A DNA stretch of 48,033 nucleotides from Ignavibacteria bacterium RIFCSPLOWO2_12_FULL_56_21 (GTDB lineage Bacteria; Bacteroidota; Ignavibacteria; UBA10030), in the NCBI GenBank assembly GCA_001802945.1, contig MHAK01000107.1, positions 1 to 48,033 of the forward strand, in the 5' to 3' direction. Positions within the stretch are counted from its first letter, which is position 1. The number at the start of each line of letters is the position of its first letter. Below are positions 24,885 through 33,249 of this stretch, piece after piece. Made by a program: the position numbers and the translations under genes. The notes beneath the pieces were generated by a model. That model was not told the DNA's origin. It did not search any database and was given only the letters and a program-made list of their open reading frames with translations.

Positions 24885-26546
24885 ATGCGCATCAACATCG
24901 CCCGCGTCATTTTGATCCAATTCCTGTGTCTCATTTGCTTTTTTGTGGGCCTCTATGTGGGTGGACAACGGTCTGCCGTGGACATTGAAAACGCAGAACG
25001 TATGATTGGCTTGCAGTTTACGTCGGCCGAAAGAGACTCCATGAAAGATAATCTCAAGGAATACCTTGAGAGCTATCAGAAGATCCGTTCGGTTTCAGTG
25101 AACAACGCTGTCGCGCCGGCCCTGATGTACAAACCCTTCCCCGAGGGGTATGCGGCACCGTCCGGTCCGGGACGCGTGAAACGGGGCTCAGTCAAGCGTC
25201 CTACTCGTCCGGCCAACCTTGATGATCTCGCGTTTTTGTCGGTCGGCGAGCTGTCGGAATTGGTCCGCTCGCGGTCAGTTTCTTCCATCGAATTGACCAC
25301 CATGTACTTGGGCAGACTGAAGAAATTCGGTCCGACATTGGAGTGCGTCATTACGCTGACGGAATCGTTGGCGATCGCACAGGCGCAGCGGGCCGATGCG
25401 GAAATAGCGCGCGGAAAGTATCGCGGCCCTTTGCATGGCATACCGTACGGAGCAAAGGACCTGTTGGCCCAGAAAAACTATCCCACGACATGGGGCTCAG
25501 TCCCTTATAAAGACCGGGTCATTCATGAGGATGCAACGGTAATTCGAAAGCTCGAAACGGCCGGAGCCGTTCTTGTGGCGAAATTAACGATGGGAGAATT
25601 GGCGTGGGGAGATGTCTGGTTCGGAGGGATGACCCGGAATCCGTGGAATATGAATGAAGGATCGAGCGGTTCGTCCGCGGGTTCCGCCTCGGCGACCGCC
25701 GCAGGACTCGTCGGGTTCGCGATCGGCACCGAAACGTGGGGGTCGATTGTTTCTCCCTCGACGCGATGCGGAACGACCGGGCTTCGACCGACCTTCGGGC
25801 GCGTCAGCCGCTCAGGAGCCATGGCGTTGTCATGGTCGATGGACAAGATCGGTCCCATCTGCAGGTCGGTGGAAGATTGCGCCCTGGTTTTCGATGCTAT
25901 CTATGGCCCCGACCCGGGCGATCCATCCACGATGAACTCCATTCCGTTCGTCTACGACGCTTCGACTCCTCTCCGGTCCGTCAAGATCGGGTATTACAAA
26001 AGTGCCTTCGACAGCGTCAAGTCCAACAAGCATCTCTCCGATTCCGTCCTGACCGTCTTGCGTTCCCTCGGTGCCGAACTCGTTCCAGTCGAATTTCCCG
26101 TGAACATTCCGGTCGACGATCTGTCATTTGTATTGTCCGCCGAAGCGGGAGCCGCATTCGATGAACTTACGCGCACCGATCGTGATGATCTGATGGTTCG
26201 GCAGATCAAGAACGCTTGGCCGAACGTGTTTCGGTCGTCGCGTTTCATTCCTGCAGTCGAATATCTGCAGGCGAACCGTGTGCGGTCCCTCGTCCTGCGT
26301 GCAACTGACAGTCTCTTCTCCCATGTCGACGTCGTCGTCACGCCGAGTTTCGGGGGCAACCAGCTGTTGCTCACAAACCTGACGGGCCATCCCTGCGTTG
26401 TCGCACCCATGGGATTTACGGACAAAGGAACGCCCGCAAGCATATCGTTCATCGGCAAATTATTCCATGAAGGCACGGTCCTGGCCGTTGCGAAACGGTA
26501 TCAGGACGCGTCCGGACATCATCTTCGCCATCCATCGCTTCAGTAG
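24885..26546 (+). CDS. Membrane-anchored amidase-signature family enzyme
   Basis: A 553-residue protein. An N-terminal membrane anchor (RVILIQFLCLICFFVGLYV, residues 7-25) and a charged linker precede the amidase-signature domain (about 115-545). The Ser-cisSer-Lys triad is intact: K191 in IPYGAKDLL, Ser in NEGSSGSSAGS (about S263-264) and Ser287 in GTETWGSIVSPS. The usual GTDTGGSIR is changed to GTETWGSIV. The substrate amide is unknown; GatA is excluded by the anchor and lack of gatB/gatC. It follows the degenerate EEP lipoprotein closely, so both act outside the cytoplasm or at the membrane. Confidence 0.85.
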   Translation: MRINIARVILIQFLCLICFFVGLYVGGQRSAVDIENAERMIGLQFTSAERDSMKDNLKEYLESYQKIRSVSVNNAVAPALMYKPFPEGYAAPSGPGRVKRGSVKRPTRPANLDDLAFLSVGELSELVRSRSVSSIELTTMYLGRLKKFGPTLECVITLTESLAIAQAQRADAEIARGKYRGPLHGIPYGAKDLLAQKNYPTTWGSVPYKDRVIHEDATVIRKLETAGAVLVAKLTMGELAWGDVWFGGMTRNPWNMNEGSSGSSAGSASATAAGLVGFAIGTETWGSIVSPSTRCGTTGLRPTFGRVSRSGAMALSWSMDKIGPICRSVEDCALVFDAIYGPDPGDPSTMNSIPFVYDASTPLRSVKIGYYKSAFDSVKSNKHLSDSVLTVLRSLGAELVPVEFPVNIPVDDLSFVLSAEAGAAFDELTRTDRDDLMVRQIKNAWPNVFRSSRFIPAVEYLQANRVRSLVLRATDSLFSHVDVVVTPSFGGNQLLLTNLTGHPCVVAPMGFTDKGTPASISFIGKLFHEGTVLAVAKRYQDASGHHLRHPSLQ

Positions 26547-26564
26547 ACCTCCCCCGGAGCACCC

Positions 26565-27734
26565 ATGTTCCGCAAGCCTGAGCCTCCGAATCCGTTGCGA
26601 GAAGCGTTCACGCGACATTTACGGAATGCGGACGATTACGCCCGCAAAAAAGAGTACGAAAAAGCGTTGTACGAGATCGAGCAGGCGCTGAAGCTCGACC
26701 CGAAGAACAACAACGCCCGCCAATTTCAAGAACGGGTCAGAATGCAATGGAAGCAGGTGCAGAAGGACCAGAAGTTGCAGGAAGCGGCGGTCGAGTTGTC
26801 GTTCGAGCAACGCATGGAGGTCATTCCCAAGTTTCTGGCCACTGCCGACCGGATGATCTCGCAGCATGATTACAAAGCGGCGCTCGATGCGATCGCCGAG
26901 ATCTACAAGGTCGACTCCACCAATTATTACGCGCAGGCGTATTCCGACCGCATCGATCAATTGATGTCGGAAGAAATGGCAAAGGCATCACAAGTCTTTC
27001 AGCCGGCTCAAGCGGCGACGGGAGCGGAGGAAGAAACGAAGGAATCCGGAAGTCTCGGGTTCTATCGAGAACTGCTGAAAGACTATTGGTTCGACGGGAA
27101 GCTCACCGACGACGAATTGCGCCATCTTGCCGAGGTCCGCGGCCTTTTCGCCATCGCAGATGAGGACCATGAACGGATTTCGAAAGATGTAAAATTCGAC
27201 GCATATGTTGAAGCTTTGCGTCTCGCATGGGCAGATGGATTTCTCTCGGAGACAGAGCGCAAAGTCCTTGAGATCATGCGAAACCGATACAACATTTCGC
27301 TACAAGAGAATGCACGGGCGGAGGCAAAAGTACAGGAGCTTCGGAAGAGCCATCCCCAGCGAGATCTCGTTCTGATCGTCGACGCCAGCCAGGAACACGC
27401 CGTCGGTCTTGCAAAGGTCCTAAAAACCAGAGGATTTAACACCATGGTGGCTAGGAGACCGGAGGAAGCGTACAAAATCCTTCAGTCCAGTGTGCCGGTG
27501 GCTATCGTTGCGGATGTTCGATTCGGTCCCGGCGACGGGGACGGTTTCGAGCTCTACCGCAGAGTACGCCAGTTTCCACCCTTAGTGCATGCTCCGTTCT
27601 TCTTCGCCCTCGGAATGACGGATAATGACATCCTCCACGCGGCGTTACGTGTCGGTGTCGACCATGTCCTCCAAAAACCCGTGGATCCGGAATTTATTGT
27701 CGCAGCAATTGAAGGAAAACGACAGAAGGTGTAA
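26565..27734 (+). CDS. TPR protein with C-terminal receiver-like domain
   Basis: A 389-residue soluble protein. TPR-like repeats fill about residues 10-150 (KEYEKALYEIEQALKLDP, DYKAALDAIAEIYKVD). A middle helical domain with FYRELLKDYWFDGKLTDDE and ALRLAWADGFLSETE (about 170-255) resembles TerB-like acidic domains. Residues about 262-385 are receiver-like: LVLIVDASQE, VAIVADVRFGPGDGDGFEL, then FFFALGM and LQKPVDPEF. The phosphoacceptor Asp and the conserved Lys remain, but the first acidic pair is DA rather than DD and the Ser/Thr is replaced. No histidine kinase is nearby. It could be an adaptor in motility or envelope signalling; that is inference. Confidence 0.78.
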   Translation: MFRKPEPPNPLREAFTRHLRNADDYARKKEYEKALYEIEQALKLDPKNNNARQFQERVRMQWKQVQKDQKLQEAAVELSFEQRMEVIPKFLATADRMISQHDYKAALDAIAEIYKVDSTNYYAQAYSDRIDQLMSEEMAKASQVFQPAQAATGAEEETKESGSLGFYRELLKDYWFDGKLTDDELRHLAEVRGLFAIADEDHERISKDVKFDAYVEALRLAWADGFLSETERKVLEIMRNRYNISLQENARAEAKVQELRKSHPQRDLVLIVDASQEHAVGLAKVLKTRGFNTMVARRPEEAYKILQSSVPVAIVADVRFGPGDGDGFELYRRVRQFPPLVHAPFFFALGMTDNDILHAALRVGVDHVLQKPVDPEFIVAAIEGKRQKV

Positions 27735-27759
27735 TGAGACGGGAGCGTGTAGTGCTACG

Positions 27760-28497
27760 TTAGGACACGTCGCGGCGCGAGAGATCGAAGAGCATGAGAG
27801 CAAGTGCGAGGCATGCGCCCGCTGGTCCGAGAACGACAGCGGTGTCTGCCCGTTGGGCGAACATACTGTTGAGCGGCAGCAGCCATGGATAGTACTCGCC
27901 CCAGCGAGCAGAGGTGGCGAACACCGCAAAAAATGTTGCGCCGATACCGACGCCGAGGGGAAGGGGAAATCCGCGGAACCGGGCGCTCAACCAGAAGTGA
28001 ATGACGACGATAAGGAGACTCGCAACAAAACTTCCCCATGCATACCCCGCCCACGTGGCCCAAGGTATCCCGCCGGAGAAATTCATCACAGGTTTGAGAA
28101 CGGGGAGCAGCAACCCTGCCCCGAGGACGCTGACCATCAACACACAGTAAGCCCCTGCCACAAGAAGCATCGACGTAAGCGTTTTCGCCAGATAGATCTT
28201 CCAGCGCTCTACGGGAAGCGCGAACATCTGTTTCCAACCTGACGCCGCATGCTCGGTACCGTTCACGAGCGCCGTCTCAAGGACGATAAACAGCGGCAGC
28301 ATGAAGATACTCCAGAGAGAAAACGTTCCCTGGAGGAACGATGGCCAGGTGGACTGTTCGCTCGCGCGTCCGCGGTCAAGCAAGATGAAGAACTGCAGCG
28401 ACACCGGGATCAGAGGGGCGAGCAACACCATCCACACGGCAAGAGTGCGCCGAAGTTTCCAGACCTCAGCCTGCAGCGATCTTACGAACACGATCAT
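27760..28497 (-). CDS. ABC-2 type transporter permease
   Basis: A 245-residue six-helix permease of the ABC2_membrane_4/lantibiotic-immunity style. It begins FVRSLQAEVWKLRRTLAVW, and a conserved region SGWKQMFALPVERWKIYLAK is in the first cytoplasmic loop. It partners with the ATPase encoded just upstream, their genes overlapping as ATGA. The substrate is unknown; such exporters often confer resistance to antimicrobial peptides. It converges with the TPR/receiver gene with 25 bases between the stop codons; I see no strong terminator there. Confidence 0.85.
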   Translation of the reverse strand: MIVFVRSLQAEVWKLRRTLAVWMVLLAPLIPVSLQFFILLDRGRASEQSTWPSFLQGTFSLWSIFMLPLFIVLETALVNGTEHAASGWKQMFALPVERWKIYLAKTLTSMLLVAGAYCVLMVSVLGAGLLLPVLKPVMNFSGGIPWATWAGYAWGSFVASLLIVVIHFWLSARFRGFPLPLGVGIGATFFAVFATSARWGEYYPWLLPLNSMFAQRADTAVVLGPAGACLALALMLFDLSRRDVS

Positions 28498-29432
28498 CGG
28501 TCCTCCGTAACGCGATCGGGCGAACCTGTGAGAGAAAGAAAGATCTCCTCCAACGATCGCCGGCTAACGCTCACATGCGAAACATCGAGTCCCGCCTCAA
28601 TGAGGGAACGGTTCACGCGGATTGCGTCGTCCCGATGTTCAACACGAACGGAAAGCTGCCCATCACCCAATCGGGCAGTCGGAAAACCGATTTCCTGAAG
28701 GAACCGCTCGGCAACCTCCATCGGCTGGGCTTCGACGGTCACGTGCACTCCTTCCACAGCGTGCAATTCGTCAATCGTTCCCTGAAAAAGAAGTCGGCCG
28801 TTGTGAAGAATCCCAATGTGCGAAGCGATGTACTCAACTTCGGACAGGAGATGACTGGAAAGGAAGACTGTCACGCCCGACTTTCCGGGAAGAGCCCTCA
28901 GAAACGATCGCATGTCGTTCATTCCCGCCGGATCAAGACCGTTCGTCGGCTCATCGAGAATGAGTAACTCGGGTTCACCAAGGAGCGCCTGGGCAAGTCC
29001 GAGCCGCTGGCGCATGCCGAGTGAATATGTTCGGACAGTGCGGTCGGCGTCTCGCGAAAGATCGACGAGCTCGAGCGATCTGTCGACAGCAACGCGCGAA
29101 ACATTGAGATAGAGCGCCTGAACGGCGAGGTTTTCCCTGCCTGTCAGGTGACCGTACAACGAAGGGGATTCGACGAGCGCACCGACCTTTCGCAATGGAC
29201 GGGGATCGCCGAAGTGAAGAGTTGTGCCGAGTAGTTCAATCGTTCCGGCGGTGGGCCGGAGGAGGCCGAGCAGCATGCGGATGCTTGTCGTCTTGCCCGC
29301 GCCGTTCGGTCCGAGAAAGCCGTAAATAGCTCCGTGGGGGACATTGAGATCAAGCTGATCGACGGCCCGAAGGCCGCTGAACGTGCGCGTCAGACCGGCG
29401 GTGACAATCGCCCGAGAACTCATGCAAGACAT
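28494..29432 (-). CDS. ABC transporter ATP-binding protein
   Basis: A 312-residue exporter ATPase of the BcrA/CcmA kind. Walker A is GPNGAGKTTS, the signature is YSLGMRQRLGLAQAL, Walker B is LLILDEPTNGLDP, and the switch His is in FLSSHLLSEVEY. The last 80 residues form the small C-terminal domain of this family (VTVEAQPMEV, SRRSLEEIFLSLTG). Two start codons are close together (29432 and 29423). It works with the permease gene downstream. The 10-base palindrome CATGTACATG at 29438-29447 sits directly upstream. Confidence 0.93.
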   Translation of the reverse strand: MSCMSSRAIVTAGLTRTFSGLRAVDQLDLNVPHGAIYGFLGPNGAGKTTSIRMLLGLLRPTAGTIELLGTTLHFGDPRPLRKVGALVESPSLYGHLTGRENLAVQALYLNVSRVAVDRSLELVDLSRDADRTVRTYSLGMRQRLGLAQALLGEPELLILDEPTNGLDPAGMNDMRSFLRALPGKSGVTVFLSSHLLSEVEYIASHIGILHNGRLLFQGTIDELHAVEGVHVTVEAQPMEVAERFLQEIGFPTARLGDGQLSVRVEHRDDAIRVNRSLIEAGLDVSHVSVSRRSLEEIFLSLTGSPDRVTEDR

Positions 29433-29437
29433 TCGAA

Positions 29438-29447
29438 CATGTACATG
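29438..29447. promoter_or_regulatory. Short palindrome upstream of the ABC exporter genes
   Basis: CATGTACATG is a perfect 10-base palindrome 6-15 bases before the ATPase start. It could be a regulator site, but no regulator gene is near and a palindrome this short can occur by chance. Confidence 0.25.
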
Positions 29448-29494
29448 ACAGTACGATTACGGAGATCCCGGGCGGGAGGTTTCAACGCACATTG

Positions 29495-30109
29495 TCAGCG
29501 AAGAAGGCTCGCCAGGGCGCCGATACCGAGGAGAGTGATGACAGTGCCGGCAATACGATTGATGAGAAGGAGTCCCGATGTGTCCAGGGCAGAGCGGAAG
29601 AAATGTGCAGCAGCCGAGAGGCAGCCGAACCACAGCATTGAGCCGAGGAATACACCACCCACGAGAAGCGCAGCCGTGACGGTCGTTGAAGCTTCTTCGA
29701 TCGTTCCGACCCCTGCGAACACTGCCGCAAAAGCAAAAAAGGTCAACGGATTCATGAGAGTCAGGACAAACGTCGACACGAAATTGCCGGCATGATCGTT
29801 GAGTGAGAGTCTAGGAGGGGAACCCGGTATGAGAGTGCGGAACATGCGGATACCGAGAACGATGAGGATCACACCTCCAATGAGACGGATGAGATGGACC
29901 TGGTGAGCGATGAAATCGGAAACGAGCGTAACGCCAAACACCGCAACTGTTCCATAAATGGCATCAGCGCTTGCGGCGCCGAACATGGTTGACAGTGCGC
30001 TCCGGCGTCCTTCGGTCAACGTGCGCCGAATGCACAGGATGCCGATCGGGCCGACTGGCACGGCAAGACTGAAACCAATGGCGATACCTTTGATGAGCGC
30101 GATCAGCAT
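29495..30109 (-). CDS. LysE/RhtB family amino-acid exporter
   Basis: A 204-residue membrane protein with six hydrophobic helices. It begins GIAIGFSLAVPVGPIGILCI, the conserved LysE start (FxxxxxPGPxxLL-like), and contains TLMNPLTFFAFAAVFAG, a strong family motif. LysE/RhtB proteins export amino acids or their analogues by proton antiport. The substrate cannot be decided. It is downstream of the Cdd1-like gene with 22 bases between them. The start is the first ATG in frame. Confidence 0.88.
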   Translation of the reverse strand: MLIALIKGIAIGFSLAVPVGPIGILCIRRTLTEGRRSALSTMFGAASADAIYGTVAVFGVTLVSDFIAHQVHLIRLIGGVILIVLGIRMFRTLIPGSPPRLSLNDHAGNFVSTFVLTLMNPLTFFAFAAVFAGVGTIEEASTTVTAALLVGGVFLGSMLWFGCLSAAAHFFRSALDTSGLLLINRIAGTVITLLGIGALASLLR

Positions 30110-30131
30110 GGACGGATCATGCGAACGTCAA

Positions 30132-30506
30132 TCATGCTCGCGACAATCGAACGCGTGAGCTTCTTGATGCGGCCCCGGTCGTTCGTGCACCGAGCTCCGA
30201 TATCAACGCAAGCTTTGCTTTGCGCGCGACGCTCGGAGTGTCCTTCCAATTCCACCATAAGAGTAGTCGCGCCTCAGCCTTCTTCGTTTCGGCGTAATAC
30301 ACTGCGCACCGGAAGACGTACAAAAGACAGCGGTCCATAAGAAGACCTTGTCGGCGGCACAATAGTCGGTACAAACGTTCGGGGTCTTTTCCCCGAAGGT
30401 CTTGCACCCGTCGTATCCCCAGCTCGACCAGGTCTCGGGCGATGCTTGGCCCGATGCCGGGGATCGTCTGCAACTCTCGCAGTACAGTTTTGTCGGGGGA
30501 CTTCAT
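30132..30506 (-). CDS. Helix-hairpin-helix protein of the Cdd1 (pathogenicity locus) family
   Basis: A 124-residue protein. ELQTIPGIGPSIARDLVELG is a helix-hairpin-helix DNA-binding element. DLRGKDPERLYRLLCR then leads to DRCLLYVFRCAVYYAE, the family's characteristic block with two cysteines. These proteins are small, of unknown reaction, and probably bind DNA. The frame extends much further upstream, but an AAGGAAAT Shine-Dalgarno stands before the ATG at 30506. The remaining upstream part overlaps the tag gene. It is co-transcribed with tag and lysE-like genes. Confidence 0.82.
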   Translation of the reverse strand: MKSPDKTVLRELQTIPGIGPSIARDLVELGIRRVQDLRGKDPERLYRLLCRRQGLLMDRCLLYVFRCAVYYAETKKAEARLLLWWNWKDTPSVARKAKLALISELGARTTGAASRSSRVRLSRA

Positions 30507-30541
30507 ATTTCCTTCCCTTGCCGGATTTGTGAAACTGTTCT

Positions 30542-31159
30542 TCAACGTGTTTGTCGCGGTTTCCGACGGAAGCAGTCCGCTGTATGGTCGTCGACGAGTC
30601 CGGCGGATTGCAGGAAGGCATAGCAGATCGTCGAGCCGACAAAGGAGAATCCGCGGGTCCGCAGGTCTGCACTCAAAGCATCTGACTCCGCCGACCTCAT
30701 GGGAACATCCGGTCGAGTTCGCGGATTTCTTCGGATCGGCCTCCCGTTCACAAAGCTCCAAACGTACGTGTCGAATGAGCCGAATTCTTTGCGTACCCTG
30801 AGGAATGCCCTGGCGTTCGTGATTGCGGATGCGATCTTTGCCCGATTTCGGACGATGCCCGGGTCCTTCAACAGTCGTTGTATCTCTCTGGTGCTGAATC
30901 CGGCGACCGTTTTCGGCACAAAATTCCGGAATGCCTTCCGGTAGGCTCCTCGCTTATGCAAAATGGTCCGCCAACTCAACCCCGCCTGCGCCCCTTCCAA
31001 CACAAGCAGCTCGAACAATCGTCGATCGTCGTGCAGCGGCGTTCCCCACTCTTTGTCGTGGTACCGTATCATCACCGGATCGTCGCCGCACCATGCACAA
31101 CGTTTCCCGGGAAATCGGTGAGATTGCACTTTCGATTGCCGGGCGCCCTTCCGGTTCAT
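30542..31159 (-). CDS. tag: DNA-3-methyladenine glycosylase I
   Basis: A 205-residue base-excision repair glycosylase. It has the conserved RCAWCGDDPVMIRYHDKEWG at the N-terminus, LFELLVLEGAQAGLSWRTIL, and near the C-terminus GFSFVGSTICYAFLQSAGLVDDHTADCFR. The two Cys of the first block and the His and Cys of the last supply the zinc-snap ligands. The ATG at 31159 is preferred over a TTG four codons upstream. It removes 3-methyladenine from alkylated DNA. The downstream gene encodes a DNA-binding HhH protein, which may be a coincidence. Confidence 0.95.
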   Translation of the reverse strand: MNRKGARQSKVQSHRFPGKRCAWCGDDPVMIRYHDKEWGTPLHDDRRLFELLVLEGAQAGLSWRTILHKRGAYRKAFRNFVPKTVAGFSTREIQRLLKDPGIVRNRAKIASAITNARAFLRVRKEFGSFDTYVWSFVNGRPIRRNPRTRPDVPMRSAESDALSADLRTRGFSFVGSTICYAFLQSAGLVDDHTADCFRRKPRQTR

Positions 31160-31234
31160 TCTTCCAATCAATGGGAGGCGAGTACGCTTGAGTCGAGGAT
31201 GAACGGATTCGACGTCAACGGGGCCGTATCCGGC

Positions 31235-31657
31235 CTACGCTTCCGGCGGAAGCGTTGCGCGTTGATGAACGTTGCGGAGCATTCCGGCGCTCAGGATTGC
31301 GCTTGTCACCTGAATGATGACCAGGAACGAGAGGATCGCAAGGTGGACAATGTGCCAGGCCGGAGACATGACTCGAGCGGCGGCACTTTCCGCCGCCGTG
31401 CGCAGGAACACGACATTGGCATACACACCGGCCGGCATGAAGGACAGGAGCAGTACTGAGCCAATTCGTACGTTCCCGGACCGGACAAGATATCCTGCGG
31501 TTAACGGTGCAAGAAGAAAAGAGACCAACAACGGTATATTGTCGCGCCATGCTTCAGGGTCGCCGGAAAGACCCTGGACATACGGCGCGGCAGTCAGGAG
31601 CGCAGTATGTACCAGCATGAGTCGAAGAACGAGGGTCGTTGTCTCTGCAGTTATCAT
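31235..31657 (-). CDS. Four-helix membrane protein of unknown function
   Basis: A 140-residue protein with four hydrophobic segments (about 5-25, 42-60, 65-85, 100-128), for example LLVSFLLAPLTAGYLV, VLLLSFMPAGVYANVVFL and HLAILSFLVIIQVTSAIL. I do not recognise a family. Its ATG overlaps the stop of the NlpC/P60 gene as ATGA, so translation is coupled. It probably lies in the inner membrane. Nothing in it points to a transported substrate or an enzyme. Confidence 0.65.
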   Translation of the reverse strand: MITAETTTLVLRLMLVHTALLTAAPYVQGLSGDPEAWRDNIPLLVSFLLAPLTAGYLVRSGNVRIGSVLLLSFMPAGVYANVVFLRTAAESAAARVMSPAWHIVHLAILSFLVIIQVTSAILSAGMLRNVHQRATLPPEA

Positions 31658-32817
31658 TTTTCCGGCACAGTCTGTTCCGGAATGACGCGCCGCGCACGAA
31701 CAAAGCGCTTCAGTTCGTGCTCATCATACAATGATGACGCCGGATCGAAGCTGCTCACCCGAACGCGTCCCGATGAATGGATGAACATGCGGTCCTTCAG
31801 ATAGATTGCCACGTGAACGATCCGCTCAGGCCGATCCTCCGATGCGGACCGTCCAAAGAACAGAAGATCTCCCTTTTGTAAGTTCTCAAAGTCCTTTCCG
31901 GCGTCGACATCATGACCCATCAGTACCTGCTGGCTGGCGTCACGAGTGAGCTCCAGACCGTTGAGCCGAAACACGGTCTTGGTAAAACCCGAACAATCCA
32001 TGCCCTTCGAAGATGTTCCCCCCCAGAGGTACGGAACGCCCATGAACATCTTTGCGGTCCGCTCAACATTGTCCCCGGTCAGGTGGCGGGTTTGACGCCA
32101 CGTGTCGTAATCCTGAAGTGATTGCGTCCGCAAAAACCCGCTTCTGCCATCTGCCAGCTCCACTTCGCGCCAGGAACCCCGGGCTCTACCGGACTTCAAA
32201 ATATTCCCGATGACGACGTCGCACACCGGCATGGCAGTGTTCGACGGTTTTTCGCGGATGACGTCGAAGTATGAAGTGACCACGACCTTGCGTGCCGCGG
32301 CCCATGCATCGACACCCGCTCGGTCGGCAGCCTGGAATGCGCCGCCATTGAGCCAGCCAAGGTATTCGTCATGAGATTGAACGTAGTAATACCCTGGACC
32401 CTTCTTCAGCACTTTGACCACCAACCCCATCGTCACTTGCGTCGCAAGTTCCTCCGATTCGCCCGGACGCGTGCGCACGTTGGCCGCGCTGAGAACGACG
32501 ATACCGAAGGTCTTCTCACCAAGTGAAGGATGGGGAAGCACCACGATGCTGTCGGTCACTGATGTCGTTGCATACTGACGGGCTGTCGCGATCACGGAAT
32601 CCCGTGCGCCGACTTTGTCAACTTCACCCCGAACGACAAATGAAGAATCGGTTTGCGTCCAGGAAATGTCGAATACGGCGACTCGGCGATCGGGACAGAA
32701 GTGTTGTTTGAGGGATTGGAGTGCGGTGCCGAAATGAGGTCCAAGGGAATCCGCCGGCTGGGCTACCATTGCGGCCGGACCGATCAACAGAAGGAGGAAG
32801 AAGCGCGAATACGTCAT
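31654..32817 (-). CDS. Secreted NlpC/P60 peptidase with SH3-like domains
   Basis: A 387-residue protein with a signal peptide (about 1-20). A bacterial SH3-like region (about 100-160, VVLSAANVRTRPGESEEL, YYYVQSHDEYLGWL) and a second one (about 175-240) follow. The C-terminal NlpC/P60 catalytic domain (about 250-380) has C275 in SSKGMDCSGFT, H335 in IVHVAIYL and H347 in RMFIHSSG. This resembles the YkfC type that cleaves gamma-D-glutamyl-diamino acid bonds in wall peptides. The frame extends 21 codons upstream, but an AGGAG seven bases before the ATG at 32817 decides the start. Confidence 0.88.
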   Translation of the reverse strand: MTYSRFFLLLLIGPAAMVAQPADSLGPHFGTALQSLKQHFCPDRRVAVFDISWTQTDSSFVVRGEVDKVGARDSVIATARQYATTSVTDSIVVLPHPSLGEKTFGIVVLSAANVRTRPGESEELATQVTMGLVVKVLKKGPGYYYVQSHDEYLGWLNGGAFQAADRAGVDAWAAARKVVVTSYFDVIREKPSNTAMPVCDVVIGNILKSGRARGSWREVELADGRSGFLRTQSLQDYDTWRQTRHLTGDNVERTAKMFMGVPYLWGGTSSKGMDCSGFTKTVFRLNGLELTRDASQQVLMGHDVDAGKDFENLQKGDLLFFGRSASEDRPERIVHVAIYLKDRMFIHSSGRVRVSSFDPASSLYDEHELKRFVRARRVIPEQTVPEK

Positions 32818-32889
32818 GAAGAAACTCCTCATCATCGTTCGATGACCGCAATATACGTATTGTTGAATCTCAATTCTCACGCGCGGAAG

Positions 32890-33138
32890 CTACGGAAATG
32901 TGTCCATCGGCAGGTTTCCTAAAAACGACCATACCTGAATGTTGGTGACCAGGCCAAGGTGATCGGGACCCGATTCGCCGGTCGTTGTGTCCGAACAACC
33001 GCCGACGAGAAAGGCGAATGCAGCGAAAAGGAGCGGGCAAACAAAGCTGTACACGGGCTTGTGTGGAAGCAGCATGATCCCGACGCCGGTTGCGAACGAG
33101 CAGACAGAAAATATACACACGGCAAAAGGGAGTTTCAA
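32890..33138 (-). CDS. Possible small membrane protein, 82 residues
   Basis: A frame starting at TTG 33138 (MKLPFAVCIFSVCSF) has two hydrophobic stretches (about 4-22 and 30-48) and then a soluble tail (GPDHLGLVTNIQVW). Third codon positions are GC-rich, as in real genes here. There is no good Shine-Dalgarno, and the initiator is TTG. I do not recognise a family. The region is otherwise empty between the NlpC/P60 gene and the divergent lipoprotein promoter. Confidence 0.35.
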   Translation of the reverse strand: MKLPFAVCIFSVCSFATGVGIMLLPHKPVYSFVCPLLFAAFAFLVGGCSDTTTGESGPDHLGLVTNIQVWSFLGNLPMDTFP

Positions 33139-33183
33139 CGAGCTGGCACGACGTTGACCCTCGGAAACTTTGTGAGCCGTGTC

Positions 33184-33215
33184 TTTGCATCGAACGGTCG
33201 AAAACGCTACATTTG
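33184..33215 (+). promoter_or_regulatory. FCB-type promoter for the IPT/cytochrome-like lipoprotein gene
   Basis: TTTG at 33184-33187 and TACATTTG at 33208-33215 are separated by exactly 20 bases. This matches the Bacteroidota consensus TTTG-N19-21-TAnnTTTG at every defined position. The ATG is at 33250. Confidence 0.75.
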
Positions 33216-33249
33216 TTGGAAATAAGAAAACATCTAAGGGATTTTGGAA

